NCBI RefSeq assembly: GCF_900102795.1
Contig: NZ_FMWG01000007.1
Span: 124,001-188,000, forward strand
Reading direction: 5' to 3'
Length of the DNA: 64,000 nucleotides
Source of the DNA: Epibacterium ulvae
Lineage (GTDB): Bacteria; Pseudomonadota; Alphaproteobacteria; Rhodobacterales; Rhodobacteraceae
This document shows positions 25,225 through 34,620 of the stretch, piece after piece. The notes below the pieces were generated by a model. The model made no database searches, was not told where the DNA came from, and worked only from the letters and a program-made list of their open reading frames with translations. Every line of letters starts with the position of its first letter. Positions within the stretch are counted from its first letter, which is position 1. A program made the position numbers and the translations under genes.

Positions 25225-26321
25225 GACGCTTTCAACTTTTCATAAGTCGACAAAGCAGAGCAGGCGCCGCATTTTGCACAGCCAGCCTTAGCGGTTTCCG
25301 CGCTCATACCCGCGCGCAAGATCATTCCTGACAAGGGCTTTAAGATGCGTGCCATGAAGTCCGAGCTCGGCGCTGGGTGGCTTTCCAATGGGGTGCCAGA
25401 CACAGGCACAAAAGGCACAACAAAGGGATAAACGCCAATTTTGCACAGCTCTTGTGAGGTTTTCAAAATCGCCTCAGGCGTATCGCCAAGCCCTGCCAGA
25501 ATATAGGTCGACACCTGTCCGCGCCCGAACACCTTTACCGCGGCTTTAAAACTGTCAAAATATTTCTCAAGGCTGACCTGCGCCTTACCGGGCATGATAC
25601 GTTCGCGCACTTCAGGCGTGACCGCCTCTAGATGCATCCCAAGTGAATCGATACCTGCACTGAACATACGTTCGTGCCAGATATTATCTTCTGGCGGCTC
25701 GCACTGGCCCTGAATGGGCAGGTCAACAACCGCTTTGATCGCCTTCGCGCTGTCCACCATGACGGATGCACCACGATCCTTACCCGCGGGTGTCCCCGTG
25801 GTCATGACCATGTGTTTCACACCGTCCAGCTCGACAGCGGCTTTGGCAACCTCTGCCAATTGTTCAGGCGTTTTATGCGCAATGGTGCGCCCTGCAGCAA
25901 GCGACTGCCCGATAGAACAGAACTGGCAGGTTTTCTTGCGGCTTTCATAACGAATACAGGTTTGCAGAACCGTGGTGGCTAGAACATCCTTTGAATGCAG
26001 GGTCGCGATTTTGCTGTATTCAATGCCATCGGCTGTTTTGAGATCATAAAATTTAGGGCGTGACGGAAAGCGGATTTTGCCCATAGGCGCGCCCAACTTA
26101 GTGACCTCTGCCATGCCATCCGGCCCCGGCGCCTGCACCACGTATGGGCTGTCAAAAGCCGGAGCCGTATGAACCGGCACCATCACGGTGGTGTCACCGA
26201 CGGTCACCGCCTTATGATCTGTTGGACCTGCGCCCCCGCGGCGGCTTTCCATACCCGCGGTTGGATCGACCAGCCGCATACCGCGTGTTTGCAGTTCATT
26301 GATGAATTCAGCTTCAGACAT
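25221..26321 (-). CDS. MSMEG_0568-type radical SAM protein (Nit1C cluster)
   Basis: This 366-aa radical SAM enzyme has cluster cysteines spaced as C122-x9-C132-x2-C135 ([14 protein letters not shown]) rather than the usual C-x3-C-x2-C. A second triad, CAKCGAC at 348-354 near the C-terminus, may bind an auxiliary cluster. The body resembles biotin synthase/BioB-like barrel enzymes ([35 protein letters not shown]). It is the nitD-type gene of the cluster; the reaction is unknown. The start at 26321 follows from the nitrilase overlap (8 nt) and from family length. Confidence 0.86.
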   Translation of the reverse strand: MSEAEFINELQTRGMRLVDPTAGMESRRGGAGPTDHKAVTVGDTTVMVPVHTAPAFDSPYVVQAPGPDGMAEVTKLGAPMGKIRFPSRPKFYDLKTADGIEYSKIATLHSKDVLATTVLQTCIRYESRKKTCQFCSIGQSLAAGRTIAHKTPEQLAEVAKAAVELDGVKHMVMTTGTPAGKDRGASVMVDSAKAIKAVVDLPIQGQCEPPEDNIWHERMFSAGIDSLGMHLEAVTPEVRERIMPGKAQVSLEKYFDSFKAAVKVFGRGQVSTYILAGLGDTPEAILKTSQELCKIGVYPFVVPFVPVSGTPLESHPAPSSDFMARILKPLSGMILRAGMSAETAKAGCAKCGACSALSTYEKLKAS

Positions 26322-27300
26322 CTTCGACCTCCACATCAGGAGCAGGAGTTGCAATCAAACTCGATGGATCTTCGATACGGTGAACGGTCTGCGCAGGGCG
26401 CGCATCATGCACCAGATGCAACAATTCGGGGCGCGCATAATGGCCAACGCTGTCCATCATACGCTTTCGCTTGGTCACAAGACGCATATCAAGATCAGCA
26501 ATCAGGATACCCTCTCCGTCTGTCAGCGGCGGCACCACATGGCGTCCTTCAGGAGAGATGATGCAGGTCATGCATCCGCCGCGCAGGCCTTTTTGCAATA
26601 CAGGATCATCAGAGACACTTGCGATTTGCTCTTCGGTAAGCCACCCTGTTGAATTCACAACAAAACACCCGGATTCCAGCGCATGGTGGCGCATGGTGAT
26701 TTCGATCTGTTCGGCAAAAATAGGCCCCACCAGACTGCCGGGAAAATGGCCTACATGGATTTCCTCATGCTGGGTCATCAGCGCATACCGTGCGAGTGGA
26801 TTGTAATGTTCCCAACAGGCCAATGCACCGACACGGCCAACTTTGGTCTCAACCACTTTCAGGCCCGCGCCATCGCCCTGCCCCCAGATCATACGTTCAT
26901 GGTAGGTGGGTGTGATCTTGCGCCGTTTCAGAGCCAGCGTGCCATCTGCATCAAAGATCAACTGGGTATTATAAAGCGAGCCATTGTCACGTTCATTCAC
27001 CCCCAAAACCACAACAACACCGCGTTTACGCGCTGCATCCGCAACGGCCTGCGTTTCAGCAGAGGGCACAACAACCGCCTCTTCATACAGGCGCAAATGT
27101 TCTGCACCTTGCTGAATCGGCGGTAAAACAAATGAAAAGTACGGGTAGTAGGGCACAAAGGTTTCTGGGAAAACGATCAACTCAGCGCCTTTTTCAGCGG
27201 CTTCTGCAATCGCGTTTAACACGCGTTCAATCGTGCCAGCCCGACTTGTCAGATCAGGCGCGATCTGCACAGCGGCGGCGCGGACGATGGGAGCGGACAT
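26314..27300 (-). CDS. Nit1-type nitrilase (Nit1C cluster)
   Basis: This 328-aa enzyme of the nitrilase superfamily branch 1 hydrolyses nitriles to carboxylic acid and ammonia. The catalytic triad is visible: Glu46 in [11 protein letters not shown], Lys128 in [16 protein letters not shown] and Cys162 in [14 protein letters not shown]. The residues around Cys (ACWEH) are typical of true nitrilases. In cyanide-growing pseudomonads the homologue nitC is required for cyanide assimilation. The true physiological nitrile is debated. ATG at 27300 was preferred over a longer frame because it begins at the family start ([15 protein letters not shown]). It is the second gene of the operon, behind a hairpin at 27373-27400. 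Confidence 0.93.
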   Translation of the reverse strand: MSAPIVRAAAVQIAPDLTSRAGTIERVLNAIAEAAEKGAELIVFPETFVPYYPYFSFVLPPIQQGAEHLRLYEEAVVVPSAETQAVADAARKRGVVVVLGVNERDNGSLYNTQLIFDADGTLALKRRKITPTYHERMIWGQGDGAGLKVVETKVGRVGALACWEHYNPLARYALMTQHEEIHVGHFPGSLVGPIFAEQIEITMRHHALESGCFVVNSTGWLTEEQIASVSDDPVLQKGLRGGCMTCIISPEGRHVVPPLTDGEGILIADLDMRLVTKRKRMMDSVGHYARPELLHLVHDARPAQTVHRIEDPSSLIATPAPDVEVEDV

Positions 27301-27349
27301 GATATCATCCTTTGTGCGGGAAAAGGGAGCGACGCCATTGCCGCCAATT

Positions 27350-27400
27350 ACAAAGAGGAAAGAAAAAACCAAGCCAGCGCAGCGCCGTTGCTGCGCTGGC
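27350..27400 (-). terminator. Internal terminator or attenuator between the first and second nitrilase-cluster genes
   Basis: On the minus strand, the perfect 11-bp stem GCCAGCGCAGC / GCTGCGCTGGC (27373-27383 with 27390-27400) with a 6-nt loop is followed by TTGG and six T residues. It lies in the 111-nt gap after the MSMEG_0572-type gene stop (27412) and before the nitrilase start. Confidence 0.75.
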
Positions 27401-27411
27401 CAAATGGTGCC

Positions 27412-27894
27412 TTACAGCGTCCAGGTGTCCACGATCACTGCGTTGTCGCGAATGTGCAGCAACTTCAGATCCAACACGTCCTGAGGTGCAATTGGCGTGA
27501 TACCCGGCAACAGCGACGGCTCACCGTGGCCCATCAGCATTTGCAGCGCAAAGCGGCATGCATAGACTTTACCGCCTTCTTTCATGAACTTCTGCAGGTT
27601 TGCCGCATAGTTCTGCGCGCCGGGGAAGGCTTCATCTCCGAGGGTTGGGAAACCCCGCTGGACGCCCAAAGAAACACCGGGACCATAAAGCAGGACGGAG
27701 GTCTCAAAACCTTTGCGCTGCAGACGGATGGCCTGCAGGATGTTGACCAGACCAATAGACCCTTCAAAGGCCACAGTGTGGAACGTTACGAGGGCTTTTT
27801 GCCCCTCTTCGGCTTGCACATCTTCAAAGACCTTTTCTTCGTAGTTCACAAAGAAATCGCCGTCCTTATGAGCGGGAGTTGTGACTTCGGGCAT
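27412..27894 (-). CDS. MSMEG_0572/Sll0783-type nitrogen-starvation response protein (Nit1C cluster, first gene)
   Basis: This 160-aa protein is the conserved leading member of the Nit1C cluster (nitB in cyanotrophic pseudomonads). Recognisable parts are [18 protein letters not shown], then [19 protein letters not shown] and [19 protein letters not shown]. The predicted fold is similar to DsrE-like alpha/beta domains, but this is not certain. The start at 27894 has an AGGAG 8 nt upstream. A terminator-like hairpin lies between this gene and the nitrilase, so it may be made in excess of the rest of the operon. In cyanobacteria a homologue (sll0783) is induced under nitrogen starvation. Biochemical role unknown. 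Confidence 0.85.
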   Translation of the reverse strand: MPEVTTPAHKDGDFFVNYEEKVFEDVQAEEGQKALVTFHTVAFEGSIGLVNILQAIRLQRKGFETSVLLYGPGVSLGVQRGFPTLGDEAFPGAQNYAANLQKFMKEGGKVYACRFALQMLMGHGEPSLLPGITPIAPQDVLDLKLLHIRDNAVIVDTWTL

Positions 27895-27964
27895 TGCGTT
27901 CTCCTGTCGTTCGCATTGGTGTTGCATTTACCTAGACAGGGGAGCGGGAGAGGCACCATTTATA

Positions 27965-28004
27965 CATACAATATTGCAATCAATATAATTGTATTGATTG
28001 TATG
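27965..28004. promoter_or_regulatory. Inverted CATACAAT pair, candidate MocR operator
   Basis: CATACAAT at 27965-27972 and ATTGTATG at 27997-28004 form an inverted pair about 24 nt apart. A third copy, CATACAAT, is at 28120-28127, near the MocR start. All lie in the divergent control region between the nitrilase operon and the regulator. This fits the repeat-type sites of MocR regulators such as GabR and PdxR. Confidence 0.5.
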
Positions 28005-28119
28005 AACATGCTTAAATCCACAGCAATTCACCCCTTAATGTACTCTTTTTTCAGCTATACTTGACTAAAATCGCCTATCTCCCCACAAAAAAGCATGCCG
28101 ATATTGTCTGCAAAACATG

Positions 28120-28127
28120 CATACAAT
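28120..28127 (+). promoter_or_regulatory. Third CATACAAT copy, near the MocR start
   Basis: This is a direct copy of the left arm at 27965-27972, placed 33 nt before the MocR start codon. It would allow autoregulation. Confidence 0.4.
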
Positions 28128-28160
28128 AAACTAATCAAGAGATGATACAGCAGGTATGGC

Positions 28161-29531
28161 ATGGACAATTGGCACCAGAGAATCGAACAATCCGGCAAAC
28201 CGCGATATGTCGCCATCGCCGATTGCATCGCGCAGGATATGAAAGACCGGGTTTTATTGCCCGGTGATCGCCTGCCCCCACAGCGCCGCCTTGCGGATCA
28301 AATCGGGGTAGACTTTACGACTGTTTCACGTGGATACACAGAGGCGCTCAAACGGGGCCTCATTGAAACCCACGTCGGGCGCGGCACCTTTGTATTACCT
28401 CAGCAAGATCTGCGTGCACCTGCAGATGAACGCCGCGCCCTTGCCAATGATCTTACAATGAATGCCCCACCTGAACCCACTGACCCGGCATTGCTGGAAC
28501 GCATGCGCGCCGGGCTTACTGCGGTTTCAGATGACCTTGTTCACCTCCTGCGTTATCAAAATCCAATCGGCGGTGACATCGACAAAGAGGCCGCCTCTAT
28601 TTGGCTCTCAATGCGCGGCCTTGTCCCAAATCTGGACCGTATCGCCGTCACCCCCGGTGCGCATGCGACAATGCTTGCCATTCTGACCGTTCTGGCAGAA
28701 CCCGGAGATCGCATCCTCTGCGAAGACATTACTTATGCAGGCTTTAAAAAGATCGCGGCGCAACTGGGACTGCGCCTGATTGGCCTGCCCATGGACCACG
28801 AGGGCATTCTTCCCGAAGCGCTGGAGCAAGCAATCGTAGAGCACGGCCCAAAAGCGCTTTATCTCAATCCCACATTGCACAATCCCACAACCCTTGTGGT
28901 TCCACACAGCCGTCGTCTGGAAATCGCAGCTGTCATCAATCGCCATCAGCTCCCTTTGATCGAGGATGACGCCTATGGCTTTGTCCTCCCTGATGCCCCA
29001 CCGCCCATGGCAACCTTTGCACCAGATCTGACATGGTACATCGGCGGGTTGGCCAAATGCATTGGTGCGGGCCTGCGTCTGGCATATTCAGTTGCCCCCA
29101 ATGCGCGCATGGGATTTTCGCTTGAAAATGGAATTCGCGCTGTGTCGGTGATGGCCTCTCCGCTCTCGATGGCGCTGACCACACGCTGGGTGCTAGATGG
29201 CACCGCCGACCAGATCCGCCGCTTTATCCGAACAGAAACCGCCTATCGCCAGAACCTTGCAACCCAATTGGTCACCGAAGCCACGTTTGAAGCGCACCCC
29301 AACGCTTTTAACATCTGGCTACGCCTGCCCGAAGGTGTGTCCTGCGCAAGCCTTATGGCGCAGATGTCCAATCATGAAATCGGAATTTCACCAGAAAGCG
29401 CCTTTCGTGTCCTGCACTCCAAAGACAGCCATGCCCGGATCTGCCTGGGCGGCAAAATGCAGCGCCACACGCTGGAGCAAACATTAGAACATCTCAACAA
29501 CCAAATCTGGCGGATGGGGCAGGCAGGGTAA
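28161..29531 (+). CDS. MocR/GntR family regulator with aminotransferase-like domain
   Basis: This 456-aa MocR-type regulator combines a GntR-like winged helix (residues about 15-85: PGDRLPPQRRLADQIGVDF, TVSRGYTEALKRGLIET, GRGTFV) with a fold-type I aminotransferase domain (about 110-450). The Schiff-base lysine region is GGLAKCIGAGLRLAY. The PLP-phosphate loop and the DDAYG (IEDDAYGF) aspartate site are present. It therefore binds PLP and probably senses an amine or amino acid. It is divergent from the nitrilase operon with the CATACAAT elements in between, so it most likely controls that operon. This would make the inducer an amino compound rather than free cyanide. Confidence 0.9.
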   Translation: MDNWHQRIEQSGKPRYVAIADCIAQDMKDRVLLPGDRLPPQRRLADQIGVDFTTVSRGYTEALKRGLIETHVGRGTFVLPQQDLRAPADERRALANDLTMNAPPEPTDPALLERMRAGLTAVSDDLVHLLRYQNPIGGDIDKEAASIWLSMRGLVPNLDRIAVTPGAHATMLAILTVLAEPGDRILCEDITYAGFKKIAAQLGLRLIGLPMDHEGILPEALEQAIVEHGPKALYLNPTLHNPTTLVVPHSRRLEIAAVINRHQLPLIEDDAYGFVLPDAPPPMATFAPDLTWYIGGLAKCIGAGLRLAYSVAPNARMGFSLENGIRAVSVMASPLSMALTTRWVLDGTADQIRRFIRTETAYRQNLATQLVTEATFEAHPNAFNIWLRLPEGVSCASLMAQMSNHEIGISPESAFRVLHSKDSHARICLGGKMQRHTLEQTLEHLNNQIWRMGQAG

Positions 29532-30083
29532 CACGCGCAGAGACTGCTTGCATAAATCCGCTAAGACGCCTTCAGACAGGTTTACCTTATGCGCTGTGTC
29601 GCCGCCTGAATGACAGCGTCCCACCTTTGATAGGCCCCGTTAGAACGCGCCGTGGCAGGGCAGCTTCGAGCTATCGCCAAATACGATAGCTGTCATGCAT
29701 TCGTAACATACCTCACGTTTTCGCGTAGGGCGTTGGCGAATGCGAATTCGTGCATATTATTAAAACTGTAAATACCCCGCAATCACCGGGTCGCGGGCAC
29801 GACAGAAACAATAGACCATCAGGGACAGATCTGCATAGTCGCGCCTCCACTGAAGCCGTCGCAGCCTGCCCCTTATATGAAAGGCGAGGCATTCAGGCCC
29901 CAGGCCAATCCTTTGAAACGCATTAATGCAGTTATTTCACTCTTGCCATTGTCAAACTCCTGCCCCCATAGCGCGCCCTCAATGGGCCACACATGCGCCC
30001 CGCGGGCTGCCCTTGAAAGAACACGTCACTCCCCCCCACCCCTCCACTTTCAAAAGCTGCACCACGTCTGAGAGGATCGTGTC
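29532..30083. other. Intergenic gap between the MocR gene and egtB
   Basis: No coding frame with a recognisable domain was found in this stretch of about 550 nt. A perfect hairpin AGCTATCG / CGATAGCT with a 7-nt loop lies at 29669-29691. The part just before egtB (around 29990-30083) is C-rich. It may hold remnants of a decayed element and the egtB promoter. Nothing more specific can be supported. Confidence 0.3.
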
Positions 30084-31346
30084 ATGACCCCGTCCCCAGC
30101 TCCGGCAACACCAAATGAGGCGCTCACCCTCTTTGAACGCACCCGATCCCGCACCGATGCGCTCGCCGCCCCCCTCACCCCAGAAGATATGATGCTGCAA
30201 AGCATGGAGGACGCATCACCTGCGAAATGGCACCTCGCCCATACCACCTGGTTCTTTGAAGAGTTCATCCTCAAACCGCGTCTGCCGGGCTATCAGTCCC
30301 CCGATGACCGTTTCGCGTTTCTGTTTAACTCTTACTATACGCAGGCCGGGCCTCGGCATGCCCGCGACAAACGTGGATTGGTATCTCGCCCCGGCGGCCA
30401 AGCGGTCCGCGATTACCGCGCCCATATTGAAGATAGTCTGGCCCGCCTGCTGTCTGCTGCGCGCGATGATGCGGATGATATTGCCGGACTGGTTGAACTG
30501 GGCTGCCATCATGAAATGCAACACCAGGAACTCTTGGTGACAGATCTTTTACATGGGCTCAGCTTTAATCCACTGCTGCCAACCTACAAAGACCCTGAAC
30601 CCCTTGCCGTGACCGAAGAAGTTCCGCTGAGCTTTACCCGCCACGCTGGTGGTCTGGCTGAAATCGGCCATAGCGGATCCGGATTTGCCTATGATTGCGA
30701 AAGCCCGCGTCACCAGACCTTTCTACACCCGTTTGAAATTGCGGATCGCCCAGTTACAAACCGCGACTGGATCGCCTTTATTCAAGATGGCGGCTACGAC
30801 GACCCGCGTCATTGGTTCATGGAAGGCCATGCAGTCGCCCAGCGCGACGGCTGGGAACATCCGCTTTACTGGTGGAAACAGGATGATGAATGGTGGACCT
30901 ATACCCTGCGCGGACCACAACCCGTCGCATTGGATGCACCCGTTGTGCATGTCAGCTACTATGAGGCCGACGCCTATGCCCGCTGGGCCGGGGCTCGCCT
31001 GCCCACCGAAGCCGAACATGAAATCGCATTTAAAGACACCCCGATTGGCGGCAACCTGATGGGCGATGCAAAGAACACCGGCGCTTTGCGCCCCCTGCCC
31101 GGACCCGGCGTCTGGGGGGATGTCTGGGAATGGACCGCAAGCGATTTTGCCCCTTACCCTGGCTTTCGCCCACCTGAGGGCGCGCTTGGCGAATACAACG
31201 GAAAATTCATGGTGAACCAGCGCGTTTTACGCGGTGGATCTTGTGCGACCCCTCGTGAGCAGATGCGCGCGACATATCGCACCTTCTTTTATCCACACCA
31301 GCGCTGGCAAATGCTTGGCCTGCGCCTTGCTCGGGATGTGACCTAA
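30084..31346 (+). CDS. egtB: Ergothioneine biosynthesis protein EgtB
   Basis: This 420-aa non-haem iron sulfoxide synthase joins a thiol (gamma-glutamylcysteine or cysteine) to hercynine with O2. The N-terminal DinB-like domain carries the iron ligands within WHLAHTTWFFEEF (about 49-61) and LGCHHEMQHQE (about 144-153). The C-terminal FGE-sulfatase domain has NRDWIAF and the terminal RVLRGGSCATP...YRTFFYPHQRWQMLGLRLAR pattern. Its stop codon overlaps the egtD start by one base. Ergothioneine is an antioxidant thiol. No EgtC or EgtE candidate is adjacent, as in many proteobacteria, where a separate lyase is used. Confidence 0.95.
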   Translation: MTPSPAPATPNEALTLFERTRSRTDALAAPLTPEDMMLQSMEDASPAKWHLAHTTWFFEEFILKPRLPGYQSPDDRFAFLFNSYYTQAGPRHARDKRGLVSRPGGQAVRDYRAHIEDSLARLLSAARDDADDIAGLVELGCHHEMQHQELLVTDLLHGLSFNPLLPTYKDPEPLAVTEEVPLSFTRHAGGLAEIGHSGSGFAYDCESPRHQTFLHPFEIADRPVTNRDWIAFIQDGGYDDPRHWFMEGHAVAQRDGWEHPLYWWKQDDEWWTYTLRGPQPVALDAPVVHVSYYEADAYARWAGARLPTEAEHEIAFKDTPIGGNLMGDAKNTGALRPLPGPGVWGDVWEWTASDFAPYPGFRPPEGALGEYNGKFMVNQRVLRGGSCATPREQMRATYRTFFYPHQRWQMLGLRLARDVT

Positions 31347-32308
31347 TGGATGGCGATTTTAAACTCGAACAGCTGACCGCGACCGCTCAGACACTACTGG
31401 AGGAGACACTATTGGGGCTCGGCCAGCCTCAAAAAACGCTCAGCCCGAAATGGCTTTATGACCGGCGTGGCAGTGAATTGTTTGAACAGATCACGGAACT
31501 CCCTGAATATTACCTGACGCGCACGGAAACAGCGATCTTGCGCGAGAACGCAGAACATCTTTGCGGGATTGTCCCCAACGGAGGCGTTTTGGCAGAACTT
31601 GGCTCTGGGGCCTCTGCCAAGACACGCCTGCTGTTAGATCAGGGCCACCACTTTGGGGCCTATGCCCCCATTGATATCTCAGAAGATTTCCTGCTGGACA
31701 CAGCTGCAACCTTAAAGGCGCGCTACCCCGCCTTAGCCATCACGCCAATTGTTGCGGACTTCCTGTCTCCAGTCACCTTCCCGGCTCAGATTGCCGAACT
31801 GCCAAAGGTTGGCTTTTTTCCGGGATCAACCATCGGCAATCTGCCACCAGAACTGGGCACTGAGCTGCTCAAACGTGCTGCGAACTGGCCAAGGGTGACG
31901 CATTTCATTCTCGGAGCTGATCTGGTGAAAGACCGCAGCGCACTGGTCGCGGCCTATGATGACGCACAAGGTGTAACCGCGGAATTTATTACCAATATTT
32001 TACGGCGCCTCAACCGTGAGCTGGATGCGAATTTCAACCTTGACCACTTCAGGTACCAAGCAGATTGGAATGAACGTTTGCAGCGCATCGATATGCGTGT
32101 CGTCTCGCAAATCGCGCAATCCGTCGATCTGTGCGGCCAATCCATTTCTTTTACGGCAGAAGAAGCAATCCACGTAAGCGCGTCGCGAAAATACACCAAA
32201 GACACGCTTAACGCGCTGGTTGAAAGCGCTGGATGGTCGTTGGACGATCTCTTGACCGACCCAGATGAAAAATGCGCGCTTGCGATCTTGAAAACAAAGA
32301 CGGGCTAA
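31346..32308 (+). CDS. egtD: L-histidine N(alpha)-methyltransferase EgtD
   Basis: This 320-aa SAM-dependent methyltransferase converts histidine to hercynine, the first step of ergothioneine synthesis. Motifs seen are SPKWLYDRRGSELFEQIT and LPEYYLTRTE near the N-terminus. Then come the SAM loop AELGSGASAKTR and FFPGSTIGNL, all characteristic of EgtD. The C-terminal half has HFRYQADWNERLQRIDMRV and a final segment SRKYTKDTLNALVESAGW, typical of the histidine-binding region. The ATG shares its A with the TAA stop of egtB, showing tight translational coupling. The gene ends before a strong bidirectional terminator. Confidence 0.95.
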   Translation: MDGDFKLEQLTATAQTLLEETLLGLGQPQKTLSPKWLYDRRGSELFEQITELPEYYLTRTETAILRENAEHLCGIVPNGGVLAELGSGASAKTRLLLDQGHHFGAYAPIDISEDFLLDTAATLKARYPALAITPIVADFLSPVTFPAQIAELPKVGFFPGSTIGNLPPELGTELLKRAANWPRVTHFILGADLVKDRSALVAAYDDAQGVTAEFITNILRRLNRELDANFNLDHFRYQADWNERLQRIDMRVVSQIAQSVDLCGQSISFTAEEAIHVSASRKYTKDTLNALVESAGWSLDDLLTDPDEKCALAILKTKTG

Positions 32309-32311
32309 CGA

Positions 32312-32341
32312 AAAAGCGCCTCTCAACCGAGAGGCGCTTTT
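32312..32341. terminator. Bidirectional terminator between egtD and fba
   Basis: A perfect 13-bp stem AAAAGCGCCTCTC / GAGAGGCGCTTTT has an AACC loop and A/T tracts on both sides. It serves egtD (plus) and the class II aldolase gene (minus), which ends at 32347. Confidence 0.93.
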
Positions 32342-32346
32342 ATCAT

Positions 32347-33414
32347 TCAAGCGTTGACTTTGGCATCTAGCGCGCCGCTGTCGTAGCGCTTTGCCATATC
32401 GGCCAACGGAATAGGTGTGATGTTTGCGGCCTGCCCCGCACTGCCAAACCGCTCAAACCGGTCTTTGCACACGGCTGACATCGCCTCGATACCGGGGGCC
32501 AGATATTTGCGTGGGTCAAACTCTTCGCGCTTGCTCCACAAAAGCTTGCGGATGGCCCCGGTCATCGCAAGACGCAGATCCGTGTCGATATTCACTTTGC
32601 GCACACCGTGTTTGATGCCCACTTCGATCTCTTCCACAGGTACGCCCCATGTGGGCGCGATCTCACCGCCAAATTCATTCACGATCTCCTGCAGCTCTTG
32701 TGGAACCGACGAAGACCCATGCATCACCAGATGCGTATCCGGCAGTTTCGCGTGAATCTTTTTCAACGCATCCATGGCCAGAATATCGCCATCCGGCTCG
32801 CGGCTGAATTTATACGCCCCATGTGAGGTCCCAATCGCCACGGCCAGCGCATCAACATTGGTTGCTTTCACAAATTCAGCAGCCTCGTCCGCATCCGTGA
32901 CCAGCATATCCATCGACATCTCACCATCAAAGCCATGGCCGTCTTCAGCCTCGCCTTTGCCGGTTTCCAGTGATCCCAGATGGCCAATCTCTCCCTCAAC
33001 AGAGGCCCCAACCATATGGGCCATATCGACAACCTGTTTGGTGACACCAGCGTTATAGTCAAAATCCGCCGGGGTTTTGCCATCGGCCATCAAAGAACCA
33101 TCCATCATCACAGATGAAAACCCATTGGTCAGCGCAGACAGACAGGTCTGTGGTGAATTGCCGTGATCCTGATGCATACAAACGGGGATATGCGGATAAA
33201 GTTCAATCGCAGCCTTGATCAGATGGCCCAGAACGATGTCATTCGCATAATTGCGCGCACCACGGCTGGCCTGCATGATCACAGGGCTGTTCGTTGCATC
33301 AGCCGCCTTCATGATGGCAAGCATCTGCTCCATATTGTTTACGTTAAAGGCTGGCAGGCCATAGCCTTGCTCTGCCGCGTGATCCAGCAATTGCCGCAAA
33401 GAAATAAGTGCCAT
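32347..33414 (-). CDS. fba: Class II fructose-bisphosphate aldolase
   Basis: This 355-aa zinc-dependent aldolase cleaves fructose-1,6-bisphosphate in glycolysis and forms it in gluconeogenesis and the Calvin cycle. Zinc ligands are visible as HQDHGN near residue 81 and in VEGEIGHLG near 134; a further substrate loop is MHGSSSVP. It has the long central insertion found in the CfxA/CbbA-type enzymes (GDGDIL-type stretch after [13 protein letters not shown]). It is preceded on the same strand by fbp with a 36-nt gap, so the two probably form a gluconeogenic operon. The start [10 protein letters not shown] is the family start. Confidence 0.95.
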   Translation of the reverse strand: MALISLRQLLDHAAEQGYGLPAFNVNNMEQMLAIMKAADATNSPVIMQASRGARNYANDIVLGHLIKAAIELYPHIPVCMHQDHGNSPQTCLSALTNGFSSVMMDGSLMADGKTPADFDYNAGVTKQVVDMAHMVGASVEGEIGHLGSLETGKGEAEDGHGFDGEMSMDMLVTDADEAAEFVKATNVDALAVAIGTSHGAYKFSREPDGDILAMDALKKIHAKLPDTHLVMHGSSSVPQELQEIVNEFGGEIAPTWGVPVEEIEVGIKHGVRKVNIDTDLRLAMTGAIRKLLWSKREEFDPRKYLAPGIEAMSAVCKDRFERFGSAGQAANITPIPLADMAKRYDSGALDAKVNA

Positions 33415-33450
33415 TCACTTGGTCCTTTTGTTCAATCCACAGACAGCGCG

Positions 33451-34458
33451 TTACTGCGCGTCGCGATAATAGGAATCGATCAGATCCACCTCAGCTGCCG
33501 TGCCAAGGATGACTGAAATACGCTGATGGTGGCCTGTAGGTTGTACGTCCAGAATACGTCCGTGCCCGGTTGAAGCCTTGCCGCCTGCCTGCTCCATGAT
33601 GAAACCCATCGGATTTGCCTCATACAATAGGCGCAGCTTGCCGCCTGCAGCAGCGTTGCCTGCATCTTTTGGATAAAGGAACACACCGCCACGCATCAAA
33701 ATACGGTGCACTTCCGCAACCATAGAAGCGACCCAGCGCATGTTGAATGTCTTGCCGCGCGGCCCGTCCTTGCCATCCAAGCATTCTTCAACGTAACGCG
33801 TGATCACCGGATCCCATTTACGTGCACGGGATGCGTTGATGGCAAATTCCTGTGTCTCGGCCCCAAGGCGCATGTCAGGGAAAGTCAGCAAGAACTCGCC
33901 ATTGCCGATCTTATGCGTGAAACCGTTGACCCCATGACCAGTGGTCAACACCAGCGAGGTGGACGGACCATAAAGGCTGTAGCCTGCGCAGATTTGCTTT
34001 GCGCCCTTGATCAAAACCGCTTCGTTGCTTTTCTCTGTGATGTCTTCCTGCAGCTCAACCACTGAAAAGATCGATCCCACAGAAAGGTTCACGTTCAGAT
34101 TAGACGACCCATCCAGTGGATCATAATACACAAGATAATCGCCTGCCTTAGGCGCGTCTTTCAGCCAGATGACCTCATCAATCTCTTCCGAGACAAGCGC
34201 TGCGACGCGGCTGCAGTTCGCACAATGCTCCTGAAACACTTCATCAGCAATCACATCCAACTGCTTCTGTGTCTCACCCTGCACATTTGAGGTCTCAGTC
34301 GCTCCCAAAATGTCCAGAAAGGCGCCGTTGCGAACCTTATGCGCAATAATCCGGCAGGAGGTTGCGATATCTTCCATCAGCAGGACCATGTCTTGCGACA
34401 TCTTTCCTTGCTTGTGTTCCGCCAGCAGAAACTGGCGCAGCGTTTGATGTCCGCTCAT
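33451..34458 (-). CDS. fbp: Fructose-1,6-bisphosphatase class I
   Basis: This 335-aa enzyme hydrolyses fructose-1,6-bisphosphate to fructose-6-phosphate, the committed gluconeogenic step. The metal-binding signature YDPLDGSSNLNVN is intact and preceded by ALVSEEIDEVIWL. C-terminal KLRLLYEANPMGFIMEQAGG is diagnostic of class I. It is the first gene of an operon with fba and is divergent from a DeoR regulator. The intergenic interval contains both CAATTTCGAG direct repeats and a GTTAGCGCTGAC palindrome, so two regulators may act on it. Confidence 0.96.
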   Translation of the reverse strand: MSGHQTLRQFLLAEHKQGKMSQDMVLLMEDIATSCRIIAHKVRNGAFLDILGATETSNVQGETQKQLDVIADEVFQEHCANCSRVAALVSEEIDEVIWLKDAPKAGDYLVYYDPLDGSSNLNVNLSVGSIFSVVELQEDITEKSNEAVLIKGAKQICAGYSLYGPSTSLVLTTGHGVNGFTHKIGNGEFLLTFPDMRLGAETQEFAINASRARKWDPVITRYVEECLDGKDGPRGKTFNMRWVASMVAEVHRILMRGGVFLYPKDAGNAAAGGKLRLLYEANPMGFIMEQAGGKASTGHGRILDVQPTGHHQRISVILGTAAEVDLIDSYYRDAQ

Positions 34459-34620
34459 ATCAGAGCTCCCTTGTTCCTCGCAAAACAGCGCCCCTCACAC
34501 AGAGCACGCAGTCAGTTTTTCCCCATTTTAGCCAATGTTCCCTTTTGACTAAAATTATGTTCCACCTACAGCAACTGGTGTAAAAAGCAACAAAAAGAGC
34601 TGATAGGAACATTTATTTTG

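Noticed and set aside
29532-29600. GCATAAATCCGCTAAG, partly like the IS end at 38320
   Set aside because: The match is short and not followed by transposase sequence, so no insertion sequence is called.
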